A DNA stretch of 64,000 bases from Hevea brasiliensis (taxonomy: Eukaryota > Streptophyta > Magnoliopsida > Malpighiales > Euphorbiaceae), in contig NC_079499.1 in NCBI RefSeq assembly GCF_030052815.1, forward strand, positions 74,043,760-74,107,759, given 5' to 3'. The notes below the pieces were generated by a model that ran no database searches, was not told the DNA's origin, and saw only the letters and a list, made by a program, of their open reading frames with translations. The first letter of the stretch is position 1; each line of letters starts with the position of its first letter. Position numbers and translations under genes: made by a program. Shown piece after piece: positions 24,259-35,239 of the stretch.

Positions 24259-25489
24259 GGAACCGGGTGCTCCCCATGAAGGGTCAGGATCTGTTTTGGG
24301 GGAGATGGAGGGTTAAGATTTTGAAGGACATGATCTAAGGGCTCGGGAATTAAAGAGAATCAGAACGGATGACTGGGATCCCTTCCGGAGTATTTGTCCT
24401 TTTCTTTCTTCTAATCTGACGGCCCAAAATTTCTTGTCAAGAGCGATCCAAGGGTTAGGAGTGAAAGATGCTGATCTTGTCATTTTCTTCTTTGATCCGA
24501 GGGCTTCGAGCTCGTCCTTACAAGTAAGATCAACGGTGGAGATTAGGACGTATAGCGCTGTCCTGACGTACTCTGGCACATGTTAGTAATGCGGGCGATT
24601 CTGGGGCATGCGGTTGGGATTTCACCTGCAACGCTTTAACTACCTCGGCTCTGATTATGACGATAATCGGCAGGAGCTGTCTTATTCTCTTTGCCTTCCG
24701 TCCTCCCCTCCTTTCCCGTCTTTTCAACGTGATCCTTTTTCGATCTCTCATACCGGGTTCCTCTCTTCCAATCTCTCCTGACACGCTCTCTTCCGATCTT
24801 TCATGCCGGTCTCCCTTCTACCGATCTTTACCACACCAGTCTTCCTTTTTATCGGGTTCGGTCCAGTCAAAGCATTTATTTCCCTCAATTTTCGAGGCGT
24901 CCGCTTCGTTTCTGCTTGCAATAAATGCTCAAATTTTCCTATATATATACCTTCAACTGGGAAGCCTTACCTCATTTGACTTTCTCCCCTATTCTCCTCA
25001 TTTTCCTTGTTCTAGCTGCTCTGGCAACAATCCCGGACAAAATGACCGCTTTTAATCTTTTTCCGGTTGTCCTCTTTGTTCCTTGCCTGAAAATTTACGA
25101 TCCCGGTGATCGAAAAATCATGATGACCTTAACTGATGACAGTGAGAGAACTGGACTAATTAACCGATCTGGATCGAGGACCTCGATCGTGCCGATCTCA
25201 AATCGTTCGCCCAATATAATCGGTGAACTGGTTTCGGGTGAGAAGACTGCTAATATTCCCCTCAACACCGGTGACTGCTCTTTGGCGTTCATCTGGCTCC
25301 TCTCCACACTGGGTGTTCCGACAGCAGCTCGGTTTTGAGCGGTAACTTTGATGACGACCTCTCTCATTCTCATGAGAGTCATAGTCCCCCCAGCCGGTCT
25401 CCTGGTCAAACACATCTTTTGACTCAGCCACGAGACTAGGCTTTGACATAGGCCTTTTAGATAGGATGTTCCACCGGTCTTTAAAGATC

Positions 25490-25620
25490 GCTCTTATGAT
25501 GTAATCAGACCTTTAATGTAATCCAGTCTTTAGAGATCGCCAAAATGATGTAATTAGACCTTTAATGTAATCCGATCTCCAGAGATCGCCCAAATGATGT
25601 AATCAAATCTTTTCGGAAAT
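25490..25620. repeat. About 48-bp tandem repeat in Tat U3
   Basis: Three units carry AGAGATCGCCCAAATGATGT and AATCAGACCTTTAATGTAATC. The same array is at about 43670-43795. It lies upstream of the antisense gene's TATA box and could be part of its or the LTR's promoter. Confidence 0.75.
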
Positions 25621-25880
25621 AAAATTTATTTTGACAACTGTCGTTTTATTATTATTACATTGATTATTTTTCGATCTCTGAAGTATTTATCCGATCCGAC
25701 TCTTAATTTGAATGACACTTATCCGATCTGTAATTCAAAACACCTTAATCTGCCGCTCTATAGTTAACGGACCTCTTTATGGAATCGCTGGAATATTCGT
25801 GAGACGTGTCAGAACAGCTGACGAGTCCCGCTATCCGATGCATTACCTGGAACATCGTGAGCATTAAATGCTCGGACGAG

Positions 25881-25888
25881 TATAAATA
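25881..25888 (+). promoter_or_regulatory. TATA box of the antisense gene, 3' LTR copy
   Basis: GAGTATAAATAGGGG is a near-perfect plant TATA context on the plus strand, opposite to the element's own direction. It precedes the antisense reading frame by about 160-350 bp depending on the start codon. It is conserved in the other LTR at 44062-44069. Confidence 0.65.
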
Positions 25889-26043
25889 GGGGTGGGGTTA
25901 GCCAATTGCTCCTTTATGTCATTTTCAGTCACTCGCGAACAACTTCCAAATTCTCTCGTTTTCTCAAGTTCCTCCGACACCGATCAAGCTCCAGTAAGGG
26001 TTTTGATCTTTCTTTTAGTTTAAATTCTCTGTTTCCTTTGAAA

Positions 26044-27908
26044 ATGAACGGTGCCGAGGGTCAGAGAGTAGTAAGCCCCCCGTTCCATTCAGTTCTCGTG
26101 GTCGTCCGATGAGGTAGAGGTGGTCGGACCAAGCGCGCAGCCTGAACTTCCTAGGGTCTCTGTTCCAGCTCGGGGACAACTAGCACCATCAAGGCATGTG
26201 CCTTCTTCGAGGAGGGAAAATCTTCCCATGGATGAGCTGCCATCAATCTTGCAAGAAACCGACCTGCAGTCATTCAGCCAGGAGTACAACATCCAGCTTG
26301 ATTCGTATGAACTTATCCGGTGTCATGGCGACCTTCGAGCATATCACTTCTTTGAGAGGAACGATATGATCATGGTGTATGAAGAACAGTTAAAAGCCGA
26401 GCTGCGGTTCCCTCTTAATGACTTCTTTAAAGAAGTTTTAAAAATATCACCAAGTGTGCATCGCCCAAGTTCACCCGAACTCGTGGTAGATCTTAGTAGC
26501 CTTTCGAGGACTATGCCAAGCTAAGGGGCTCTGACCTATAGCTAAGGTGTTCGCTGAACTGCACAGGCTAACTCGTCGAAAGGACGATGAGTATTGGTTC
26601 TTCCAAGCGAAACCCCATTGTGGGCTTTTTACTGACCTGCCTTTCTCCTTGAAGAATTGGAAGAACCGCTTCTTCATCTTGAGGAGCAAAATTCTGAATG
26701 GTTTTGAGGGCTTCCCTCGGAGCTGGTTACATCAGGGTCCCTTGCTTACGAAGCACATCGCCCTAAATATGGAAGAGGGTGCAATGGTGATGGAGTTGAA
26801 GGAACAGGCGTCCAGAGAGAAGTTCTCTTGTTTGAATGCGGTGAGCTACACCATTGGACTATGCAGCTGGTCATCGGTCAAGATCGCAGGCTTCAGCTCT
26901 CTGATCTCGGCATCGGTATTTTCCATATATCAGATCTTTGGACCTTAGCGATCTCACTGACCTCTTCTTTGTGTAGGTATGGCAAGCGGCGAAGCCTCCA
27001 AGGAGAGCCAAAAGCGAAAGAGGGAGATCTCCCGGAATGTACGGGAGATGAAGCGGGCTGAGGAGATGCAGACACCCAGTCATGAGCCCAGGGAGATTCA
27101 GGGAGGCTCGTCTCAACCTTCTGGACCGCCGATCATAGAAGTGGTCCGGTCTCCTCCTCATCAAGAAGAGCCACCTCTGCCTACTCCGGTCGCTTCGAGT
27201 GCGGAAGGGGGTCCTTCCCAGCCTGCCCCAAGGACTCTCTCCCGCGGTGCCCAAGTGATGATCCACTCATTGGAGAAGAACCACACGGTTCAGAAGAATC
27301 GCACGGTTCGAGAGAACCCGGGTTTCGCTAAGGTCCTAGGGTCCTCTATCTGCCTTCGGGAAGATCGGGATAGGCTGTCCTCGGACAATTTGGATGACAT
27401 CCTGACCCGATCTATGAGCCTGAATGTGGAGTGCTTGGTGAACCAGCACATTGTTTGGGAGAAGGCTTACCGCCTGGGTAAGGAAGTCGAGAAAATGGGT
27501 CATGAGGTGACTTCTCTCCAATCCCAACTGTCGTCCGCTCAGAAGTACATATCACAAATCGAGGGGCGAATGAAGTTCTATGAGGATAAGCTGGCTGAAC
27601 ATGCTCAAGTTCTGGCCGAGTGAGATCATGTTCTTGAAGAAGTGCAAGCGCTCCGGGCGGATGAAGCTCCTCAACTCGCCCATCTTGCTGAGGAGCTCAA
27701 GGCGAAAGAAGAAGAAATGATGACCGGAGTGGCCGGTGCTTACGTGAATGCTCACAGAGATCTCCTGGCCGAGCTCAAGAGGCATTATCCCGAGGAGGAC
27801 TTCTCCTGGATGGCCAACCTAGCTCTCGAGGACGAAGGTGAGGATAGCGAAGAGGAGGCTGAAGGTGAGAGAGAAAATGAACAACATGTAGATCAGGCTG
27901 GGGGATGA
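26044..27908 (+). pseudogene. Antisense LTR gene, 3' LTR copy (gypsy-type transposon domain plus coiled coil)
   Basis: This copy runs against the Tat element. Exon 1 can start at ATG 26044, which is out of frame now, or at ATG 26228 in CCCATGG context (MDELPSILQETDLQ). It has an extra A near 26437 that shifts FFKEVLK out of frame, while later fragments (DEYWFFQAKPHCGLFTDLP, LKNWKNRFF) lie in the shifted frame. A candidate intron follows. Exon 2 (26977 on) begins near MASGEASKESQKRKR, has a proline/serine-rich middle and a long coiled coil (EVEKMGHEVTSLQSQLSSAQ) ending in an acidic tail. A TGA at 27621-27623 replaces the CGA seen in the other copy. Family assignment is by eye. Confidence 0.6.
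26877..26976 (+). other. Candidate intron of the antisense gene
   Basis: A GTCAAG donor after 26876 and a TTCTTTGTGTAG acceptor ending at 26976 enclose 100 nt, and splicing keeps one frame (phase 1) into MASGEAS. A second donor GTATTTTCC at 26916 gives a 61-nt intron, also in frame. The equivalent 100-nt segment in the other LTR is 45062-45161. Unspliced reading meets a stop in that copy at 45079. Confidence 0.5.
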
Positions 27909-28460
27909 CTTGTATAAATTTTGATATGAAATGAAAGTTCCCCTTTTGTTCAATGATTGATTGTGATCGGAAAGTTTCTAAATTGCATAAGCACTTGATT
28001 TTTTGAACATATTAGAATGACAACTGAAAGTGATTATTAATCTAAGTATAAGAGATCGGAAAACACAATATGCATGAGATCAGTTACGAAACGGGACTTA
28101 ATTAAAATTAGAAATTTGGCTTTGAACACTTAAGATCGGGATCATCTTTAAACCGAGTCAAAACCTTTATCATTCTTAAATTTTTAAATAAGAGACCGGC
28201 AATAAGACTAGTGGTACGAAAGCCTAATATTGGTTCAATCTTATTTGACAAGAAAGATCGGAAATATAATTAAATGATCAGGGGACTCGAGAATTGGTTT
28301 GAGGGATCGGTGAGGCTTTAAATGACCTGGGGACTTGGTATTAATTAAATTCCTTTTGAGGGGAGATCGGAAGTGTGGTCGGTTGGCAAAGGGGACTGTG
28401 TTGGGGATCGGCTTCAAAGTTTATTAATTTTGGGGGATCGGCCAAAATATAGTGTCGACA

Positions 28461-28474
28461 GCTGCCCCTCTTTA
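28461..28474 (-). other. Polypurine tract of the Tat element
   Basis: On the minus strand AAAGAGGGGCAGC directly precedes the 3' LTR start TGTCGACA at 28460. Confidence 0.8.
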
Positions 28475-28589
28475 CATAATTTCTATTGAAGGGAAAAATT
28501 TTCCTGTGTAGGAATTATGTAAAGATTCAGACCCATATTTTGGACGATTTAAAATTTGAAATTTGAAATTAAAGTCCGAAGGCTAAAAC

Positions 28590-29525
28590 CCACTTGGGTC
28601 GAAACCTTGAGGTTGGTCACAGGAAATTAAAATGCTAGAAAATTAAAATCAACTTAGATCAAGGAACCAAAGGTTGATTGCAGAAAATTTAAATGCAGGA
28701 AAGATTAAAATCAACTTAGATCAAGGAACCAGATGTTGCTAACAGGAAATTTAAATGCATGAAAATTAAAATCAACTTAGATCAAGGAACCAGAGGTTGA
28801 TAACAGGAAATTTAAATGCAGGAAAATTAAAAGAGGTTGATAACAGGAAATTTAAATGCATGGAAAATTAAAATGAACTTAGATCAAGGAACCAGAGGTT
28901 GATAACAGGAAATTTAAATGCAGGGAAATCAACTTAGATCAAGGAACCAGAGGTTGAAAACAGGAAATTTAAATGCATGAAAATTAAAATCAACTTAGAT
29001 CAAGGAACCAGAGGTTGATAACAGGAAATTTAAATATAGGGAAAATTAAATTCAACTTAGATCAAGGAACCAGAGGTTGATAACAGGAAATTTAAATGCA
29101 GGGAAATTAAAATCAACTTAGATCAAGGAACCAGAGGTTGATAACAAGAAATTTAAATGCAGGGAAATTAAAATCAACTTAGATCAAGGAACCAGAGGTT
29201 GATAACAGGAAATTTAAATGCAGGAAATTAAAATCAACTTAGATCAAGGAACCAGAGGTTGATAACAAGAAATTTAAATGCAGGAAATTAAAATCAACTT
29301 AAATCAAGGAACCAGAGGTTGATAACAGGAAATGTAAATGCAGGAAATTAAAATAAACTTAGATCAAGGAACCAGAGGTTGATAACATGAAATTTAAATG
29401 CAGGAAAATTAAAATCAACTTAGATCAAGGAACCAGAGGTTGATAACAGGAAATTTAAATGTAGAAAAATTAAAATCAACTTAGATCAAGGAACCAGAGG
29501 TTGATAACAGGAAATTTAAATGCAC
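28590..29525. repeat. 60-bp minisatellite, about 14 units
   Basis: Units carry CTTAGATCAAGGAACCAGAG, then GTTGATAACAGGAAATTTAA and ATGCAGG. Spacing is close to 60 bp from about 28651 to 29480, with one short hybrid unit near 28830. It lies between integrase and polypurine tract, in the 3' untranslated part of the Tat element. Confidence 0.92.
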
Positions 29526-29689
29526 TTACAAAGCAAGCCTAATCCGGACATAAGAAGTTCTTTCCCGATGAAGTGTACTTAACAGGATCCCGAGGGCCAA
29601 TGATTAATGGAGGACGAGTTACAAGACTTGACCTACGACTTCATTTCTTTGGATGCCCCTTTTCTATTCTTGACTTTTTTCTTACTTTT

Positions 29690-30335
29690 CGAAAAGCGCC
29701 CTTGCGGGTTTTCACTTTCTGTCCATCTGACTAGAAGCGCCCTTCCAGGTTTTCACCTCTAGTTTTTTTTTTTTTTTCTCTGCAAATCTCATAGTAAAGT
29801 ACGTGAGGTTATCAATTTCAAATCCAAATCTTATAGCAAAATTTTAAATGATTAATAGCGCATTAGATAAAAGATTAAAAAAAGACAATGTTAAAGAAGG
29901 AAAGATAGAAGCAAAGAGATAGGAAAATATGACTTTATTATGGTTTTAGGAAACAAAGGTACAGTGTCAAAGGAGAAGGGTACAAGGACAGATCTCACAT
30001 ATTCCTTTTAGTTAGCTTTGAAGTCTTTTAACTGCCATTATTTCAAGTACTCTGAAGCCTCATGCCACGACGGTTTATTTCCATCCTCGGTTTCATGCCC
30101 CATTCCTTATTTCTCCCTTTTGGTTCTTGGGATGCCCTTTCGGGTTTTCACCCCTAGATTTTTATTTTTTTCCTTATTTTTTATTTTTTTTATTTTTTTT
30201 AGCTCGCTTTTTCAGGACGCCCTTTCGGGTTTTCATCCTTCACTCATTTTACAGAAAGCGCCCTTCGAGGGTTTTCGCCTTCTTTTACACATTTTGTTAG
30301 GAGCGCCCTTTCGAGTTTTCACCCCTACTCATTTT
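29690..30335. repeat. Dispersed motif GCGCCCTTTCGGGTTTTCACC, six copies
   Basis: Variants stand near 29695, 29737, 30131, 30219, 30257 and 30303, separated by pyrimidine-rich spacers with long T runs. On the coding strand the motif is GGTGAAAACCCGAAAGGGCGC. No gene is seen in 29526-30351. Confidence 0.75.
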
Positions 30336-30351
30336 TTTTGTTATTTTTTTT

Positions 30352-32248
30352 TTAGGCATAGTATCTCTTGACGGTGTCAGTATTCACAGGTCTTGGAAAT
30401 TCTTCACCGTCCATGTGGGTAAAGATCAGGGCCCCACCAGAAAATGCCTTTTTAACCACATAGGGTCCCTCGTAGGTTGGTGACCATTTGGCCTGGGGAT
30501 CGTTTTGAGTTGGCAACACTTTCTTCAGAACTAGGTCCCTAGGTTGAAATTCGCATAGGCGAACACCTTTGTTAAATGCCCTGGCCATTTTTCTTTAGTA
30601 CAGCTGCCCGTGACATGTTGCCGCTAGCCTCTTCTCATCTAGCAAATTTAATTGGTCCAACCTTGACTGGATCCATTCTGACTCATCAATCCCCGATTCT
30701 TTTAGAATTCTTAGAGAAGGAATTTCTACCTCAATGGGTAATACAACTTCCATCCCGTAAACCAGTGAGTATGGAGTTGCCCCAGTTGATGTCCTTACCG
30801 AAGTCCGGTACGCATGAAGAGCGTAGGGAAGCATATCATGCCAATCCTTATACGTGACTGTCATTTTTCGGATTATTCTCTTGAGATTTTTGTTTGCGGC
30901 TTCTACTGCTCCATTCATCTGGGAACGGTATGGCGAGGATTTGAGATGTCGGATTTTGTATTGATCACATAACTTCTGAATCTTTGGACCATTCAAGTTC
31001 TTGGCGTTGTCAGTGACGATTTCATTGGGGAGACCGTGCCGGCAGATAATATAATCTCTGAGGAATTTGAGAAATGTATTCTGCATAATGTGAGCATATG
31101 ATGTCGCTTCGACCCATTTAGAAAAATAATCGATCGCTATTAGGATAAACCTGTGCCCATTGGATGCCTTAGGGTTGATGGGACCAATCACATCGATGCC
31201 CCACATTGCGAAAGGCCAAGGTGAGACGAGGTTGAATAACTGGTGAGGCGGAACATTTATAGGATCTGCATAGATTTGACACTTATGGCACTTTTGGAAA
31301 TACTCGACGCAATCCTTTTCCATGGTAGTCCAAAAATATCCCCGTCGCATGATTTGCTTAGCCATCATATGCCCATTGGTATGGGTCGCATAGTTTCCCT
31401 CATGGGTCTCGAAAAGGATTCTCTTTGCCTCCTTCGCATCCACACATCTCAACAATTCACCGTTGGAGCTCCTTTTGTATAGAATTTCTCCACTGGGGAA
31501 GTACCCCAATGCTAATCTCTGAATCATCCTTCTTTCATTTTTGCTCGCCCCTGAGGGGAATTCTCTGGTTCTGATGTAGAGCAAGATGTCATGGTACCAA
31601 GGTTTACCATCAGGTTCTTCTTTGATCATGAAGCAGTAAGCCGGCTCACTTCTTTCTTTAATCTTTAACACCTGAGTCGTTTGCCCTTCTTCCATTTGAG
31701 CCATAACAGCCAGGGTGGCTAAGGCATTTGCAAATTGATTTTTGTCTCGACTAAGCTGAGTGAAAGAGATTTCTTCGAATTTCTTAATCAACTCCAGTAA
31801 GTACTTCTGATATGGGATTAGCTTCGGATCCTTAGTTTGCCATTCTCCTTTGACTTGATAAATGATCAGAGCTGAGTCTCCATACACCTCCAACTTTCTG
31901 ATTTTCATTTCAATAGAAGCTTGTAGACCCATTACACAAGCTTCATATTCTGCGACGTTGTTGGTGCAGTCAAATCTCAACTTGATAGCTATCGGAAAGT
32001 GTTTCCCATCCGGAGATACCAATACGACTCCGATTCCATTACCGGACAGCTCCGTCGAAATACATTTCCCAAACATCCACTGGCTCTTCTTCTCTGCAGT
32101 CTACTTCATTAATATGCTCATCAGGGAACTCAAAATCCAGAGCTTCATAATTATGGATGGGGTTTTCTGCTAAGAGATCAGCGATCACGCTACCTTTCAC
32201 CGCATTCCGGGTCATATAGACAATGTCATACTGGGAGAGTATGACCTG
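30352..32248 (-). pseudogene. Tat archaeal-type RNase H and integrase
   Basis: Reading leftward from 32248, a linker leads to MYFDGA (first RNase H Asp). A frameshift near 32045 precedes the frame at 32076, which holds NNVAEYEA (Glu, residue 44) and YGDSALII (Asp 67); the usual D of DALA is N (FANALATLA). This second RNase H is the extra archaeal-like domain of the Tat lineage. Integrase follows: zinc finger with HEG, H236 and CHKC (263-266), then the catalytic core with D295 (GIDVIGP), D356 (VTDN) and E392 (GAVEAANK), 35 residues between the last two. One stop near 30594 cuts off the C-terminal part (EFQPRDLVLKK...PYVVKKAF). Otherwise the integrase frame is long and clean. Confidence 0.9.
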
Positions 32249-33480
32249 TCATTTGGCTATCCTTCCTGGCACGAATGGGCTTTCGAATACATACTTGATA
32301 GGATCCATTCTGGAAATGAGCCATGTCTTGTGATTCAACATGTAGTGCTTGAGGCAATTCGCTATCCAAGCTAGTGCACAGCAAGTTTTCTCTAGGAAAG
32401 AGTACCTTGACTCACAATCATTGAACTTTTTGCTCAGGTAATAAATAGCTCTTTCCTTCCAACCGGTATCATCATGTTGCCCCAAAACACATCCCATTGA
32501 GTTTTGTTGGACTGCCATATACAGAATCAGAGGCCTTCCAGCCACTGGTGGAACCAATACTGGTGGGTTTGACAGGTACTGCTTGATTTTCTCAAAAGCC
32601 TCTTGACAAATTGAATCCCATTGAGTAGTGTTGTTCTTTCGGAGTAGTCTAAAAATAGGCTCAGCCTTAGCGGTGAGATTGGAAATAAACCTTGATATGT
32701 AGTTCAACTTCCCCAAGAAACTGCGTACCTCTCTTTCTATTTTTGGGGATGGTATCTCTTGAATGGCTCGGACTTTGTCCGGATCAACTTCTATTCCCTT
32801 CTCGCTCACTATGAATCCCAACAATTTCCCAGATCTAGCTCTGAATATGCATTTGGCAAGGTTTAGTTTTAGCTGATATTTCCTGAGTCTCTCGAATACT
32901 TTCCTCATCACCTGCACATGACTCTCCTCTCCCCGGGATTTGATGATCATATCATCTACGTAGACCTCCACTTCTTTATGCATCATATCGTGGAATAATG
33001 TGACCATGGCGCGTTGGTAGGTGGCTCCAGCATTCTTTAACCCGAAAGGCATGACCCGATAGCAAAATATTCCCCATTGAGTGATAAAGGCAGTTTTCCC
33101 TTATCTCCCTCATCCATTGGGATTTGATTGTACCCTGATGTCCCATCGATGCACGAACACCGGCCCAATCCTGCTGCGTTGTCTACTAACACATCAATGT
33201 GAGGGAGGGGGAAATCATCTTTCAAGCTTGCTTTATTAAGATCCCTGCAGTCAACACATACCCTAACTCTCTCGTCCTTCTTCATTATCGGGACAACGTT
33301 AGCTATCCATTGGGGATATTTGACTACTTCCAGGAATCCAGCATCATACTGTTTCTTTACCTCATCCCTAACTTTGAGCAGTGTGTCAGGATTCATTCTT
33401 CTTAGCTTCTGCTTTACCGGGACTGTCCCCGGAATTAGGGGAATTTTATGCGTCACTATCTGGGGGTCCAAACCAACCAT
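32249..33480 (-). pseudogene. Tat reverse transcriptase and first RNase H
   Basis: The frame 33480-33037 carries the RT entry (KYPQWIANVVPIMKKD, RVCVDCRDLNKA, DGTSGYNQIPM). A one-base loss in the A run near 33093-33096 shifts it; the correct frame resumes at 33052 with MPFGLKNAGATYQRAM and the catalytic YVDDMIIKS. KLLGFIVSEKGIEVDPDKV and FLGKLNYISRFI are conserved thumb/connection motifs. The gypsy-type RNase H lies at its end (LILYMAVQQNSMGCVLGQ, FLEKTCCALAW). A TGA at 32249 replaces the Trp codon usual after GRIAK. Confidence 0.9.
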
Positions 33481-33925
33481 ATCATCATAGCTCTATGAAA
33501 ATACGTCTAGGAATTCCCTGAGCAAACTGATCATATCTTCCAATTCTTCACTTTCCACTACCTTAAGTTCCCTTTTTACTTCTTCGGTGCCTAAGTTTAT
33601 GGTGTGCGCTTCGTGTCCACAAGGCACTAGGGAAGGTTCATCCCTTTCATCCCTTTCTTCTGTGAGCTCCAACTCAGAATCACTTGAAGTAATGGCAGTT
33701 ATGGGGGTTTCAAAATTAACCAGAGGAATTTCTGAGTCTATTGAATTATTAGGTGTTAATTGATGAATGGTCCTGAATGAACGAAAATAGAGTAAATTAT
33801 AAGGATGGAATTCAAATGGAAAGAAAAAGAGAATTGGATATAAATGCGCTATTAATTCATTAAGATTTATGACATAAGAAAAGGGTCCAGTTACAATGTT
33901 ACACTTGCCAGCATGGACAAAATGA
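33481..33925 (-). other. Protease-RT spacer with candidate Ogre-type intron
   Basis: On the minus strand an AT-rich stretch with stops ends in TTTCGTTCATTCAG (AG at 33774-33773), after which an open frame reads DSEIPLVNFETPI...EELEDMISLLREF up to one stop just before RT. Ogre elements are known to have an intron between protease and RT. A GTAAAG donor at about 33954 would give 182 nt, but the phases do not match exactly, so either the donor differs or an indel is present. Confidence 0.45.
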
Positions 33926-35239
33926 TCAAGTGTAGATAACCAAAGGTACTTTACTCGAAATTAAATGCAGGATGTCCTCTGTTTGTCGCTTGTCCAGTTC
34001 TTGCCCCTCAGCTATTGGCGAGACCAGAGCCTCATACAAGGAATCCAAGTGGATGACGTCAATAGATGGTTCATCGGGTGATTCTTCGACCTCTGCCAGA
34101 TTCTCGATGACCGGTTTAGTGAAGACCTCTGTGATTCTCGGGACTACTTTCATTTTCCCGATTTTCTGGTCAAATCTCTGATCCCGAAGTCTATTCCTCA
34201 TCCAGAATTGTCCATCCATGAGGGCATTTTCCTCATATCCCAAACCGCAACGGCCCACCTTTTGGATAGCCGGTATAGGTTCAACAATTCCTTGTAATGT
34301 GGCGCCTAGGCCTTTGCCTTCTTCATACCCATTCCTCGACATTATCTTGGCTACCATAGCCATAGCCCCTTCATTTCTGGTTTCTTGTAGTACAAGGGCC
34401 TCGAAGGAGCTTTCCAATGACTCCTCAGCCGCTTCCACATAAGGAAGTGATTGTGGCTTGGTGACCAAAATGGCTTCTTCCCCTTTTACAGTGATGATTT
34501 TGTCGTCCATGATGTACTTTATCTTCTGATGCAAGGTTGAAGGAACGGCATTCGCTGAATGGATCCACGGCCTCCCCAGCAACATAGTGTAGGCCAGTTC
34601 AATGTTCATTACCTGGAATGTGACGTTGAAGGTGCATGCGCCAATTTGGAGTGGCAAGTCGATGTCTCCCAACACTTCTCTTCTTGTACCGTCAAAGGCT
34701 CTTACCACCATAGCACTTTGACGTATATCTGATCGGTCAACTGGTAGCCTAGCCAAGGTAGCACTAGGCAGTACATTGAGGGCTGATCCGTTATCAATAA
34801 GGACCTTGGCCACTATACAACCTTTGCATTTCACTGTCACATGGAGGGCTTTAGTGTGTGCCAAGCGTGCGGGATCTATCTCTTCTTCAGAAAAGGTAAC
34901 AAAACTGGATGCCTGGATTTGTCCCACTATCTTCTCAAACTGCCCTGGTGTGATGTCGGGGTTCACAAAGGCCTGATCTAGGATTTTCTACAAGGCATGA
35001 CGGTGCACCTCAGAGCTCAAAATCAGCGATAACAGTGAAATTCGGGCAGGTGTCTTTCTCAACTGTTCCACCACATCATATTCACTCTGCTTCATTATTT
35101 GGAGCAATAGCTCCTCCTCTTCTTTAGGCCCAGCGGGCTCTACTTCCGTCGTTTTCTCAATCTCCTTTTCTGTATTCTTCTGTAATTCTCCCATTTTTAC
35201 TTTCCCCTTCTTTTTTCTTTCTCTTCGTTCCCGTAACAT
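33926..35239 (-). pseudogene. Tat aspartic protease with G-patch-like region
   Basis: The reading from 35239 contains a Lys/Glu-rich linker and EEEELLLQIMKQSEYDVVEQ, then a stop near 34988. The frame from 34966 has VLIDNGSALNVLP with the catalytic Asp at residue 58 (DNGS, usual for plant Tat proteases) and the flap/C-terminal signature MLLGRPWIHSANAVPSTLHQ (127-146). Residues 207-245 read IMSRNGYEEGKGLGATLQGI, then GRCGLGYE, a glycine pattern resembling a G-patch, a nucleic-acid-binding motif also known next to some retroviral proteases. The end may be intron-derived. Apart from the one stop this part is open. Confidence 0.85.

Larger units (their letters stand above)
8228..28460 (-). repeat. 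3' LTR of the Tat element, split by nested insertion
   Basis: The LTR is formed by 8228-9837 plus 24076-28460; 9838-24070 is a later insertion flanked by GAGTT. Both parts align along their full length with 40646-46642. In the element's orientation the part 28460 down to about 24250 is U3 and holds the antisense gene. The part from about 24230 down to 8228 is R-U5 with a 60-bp tandem repeat. Confidence 0.9.

Noticed and set aside
28590..29525. A CRISPR-like array
   Set aside because: Units are tandem and contiguous with no unique spacers, in a plant retrotransposon.
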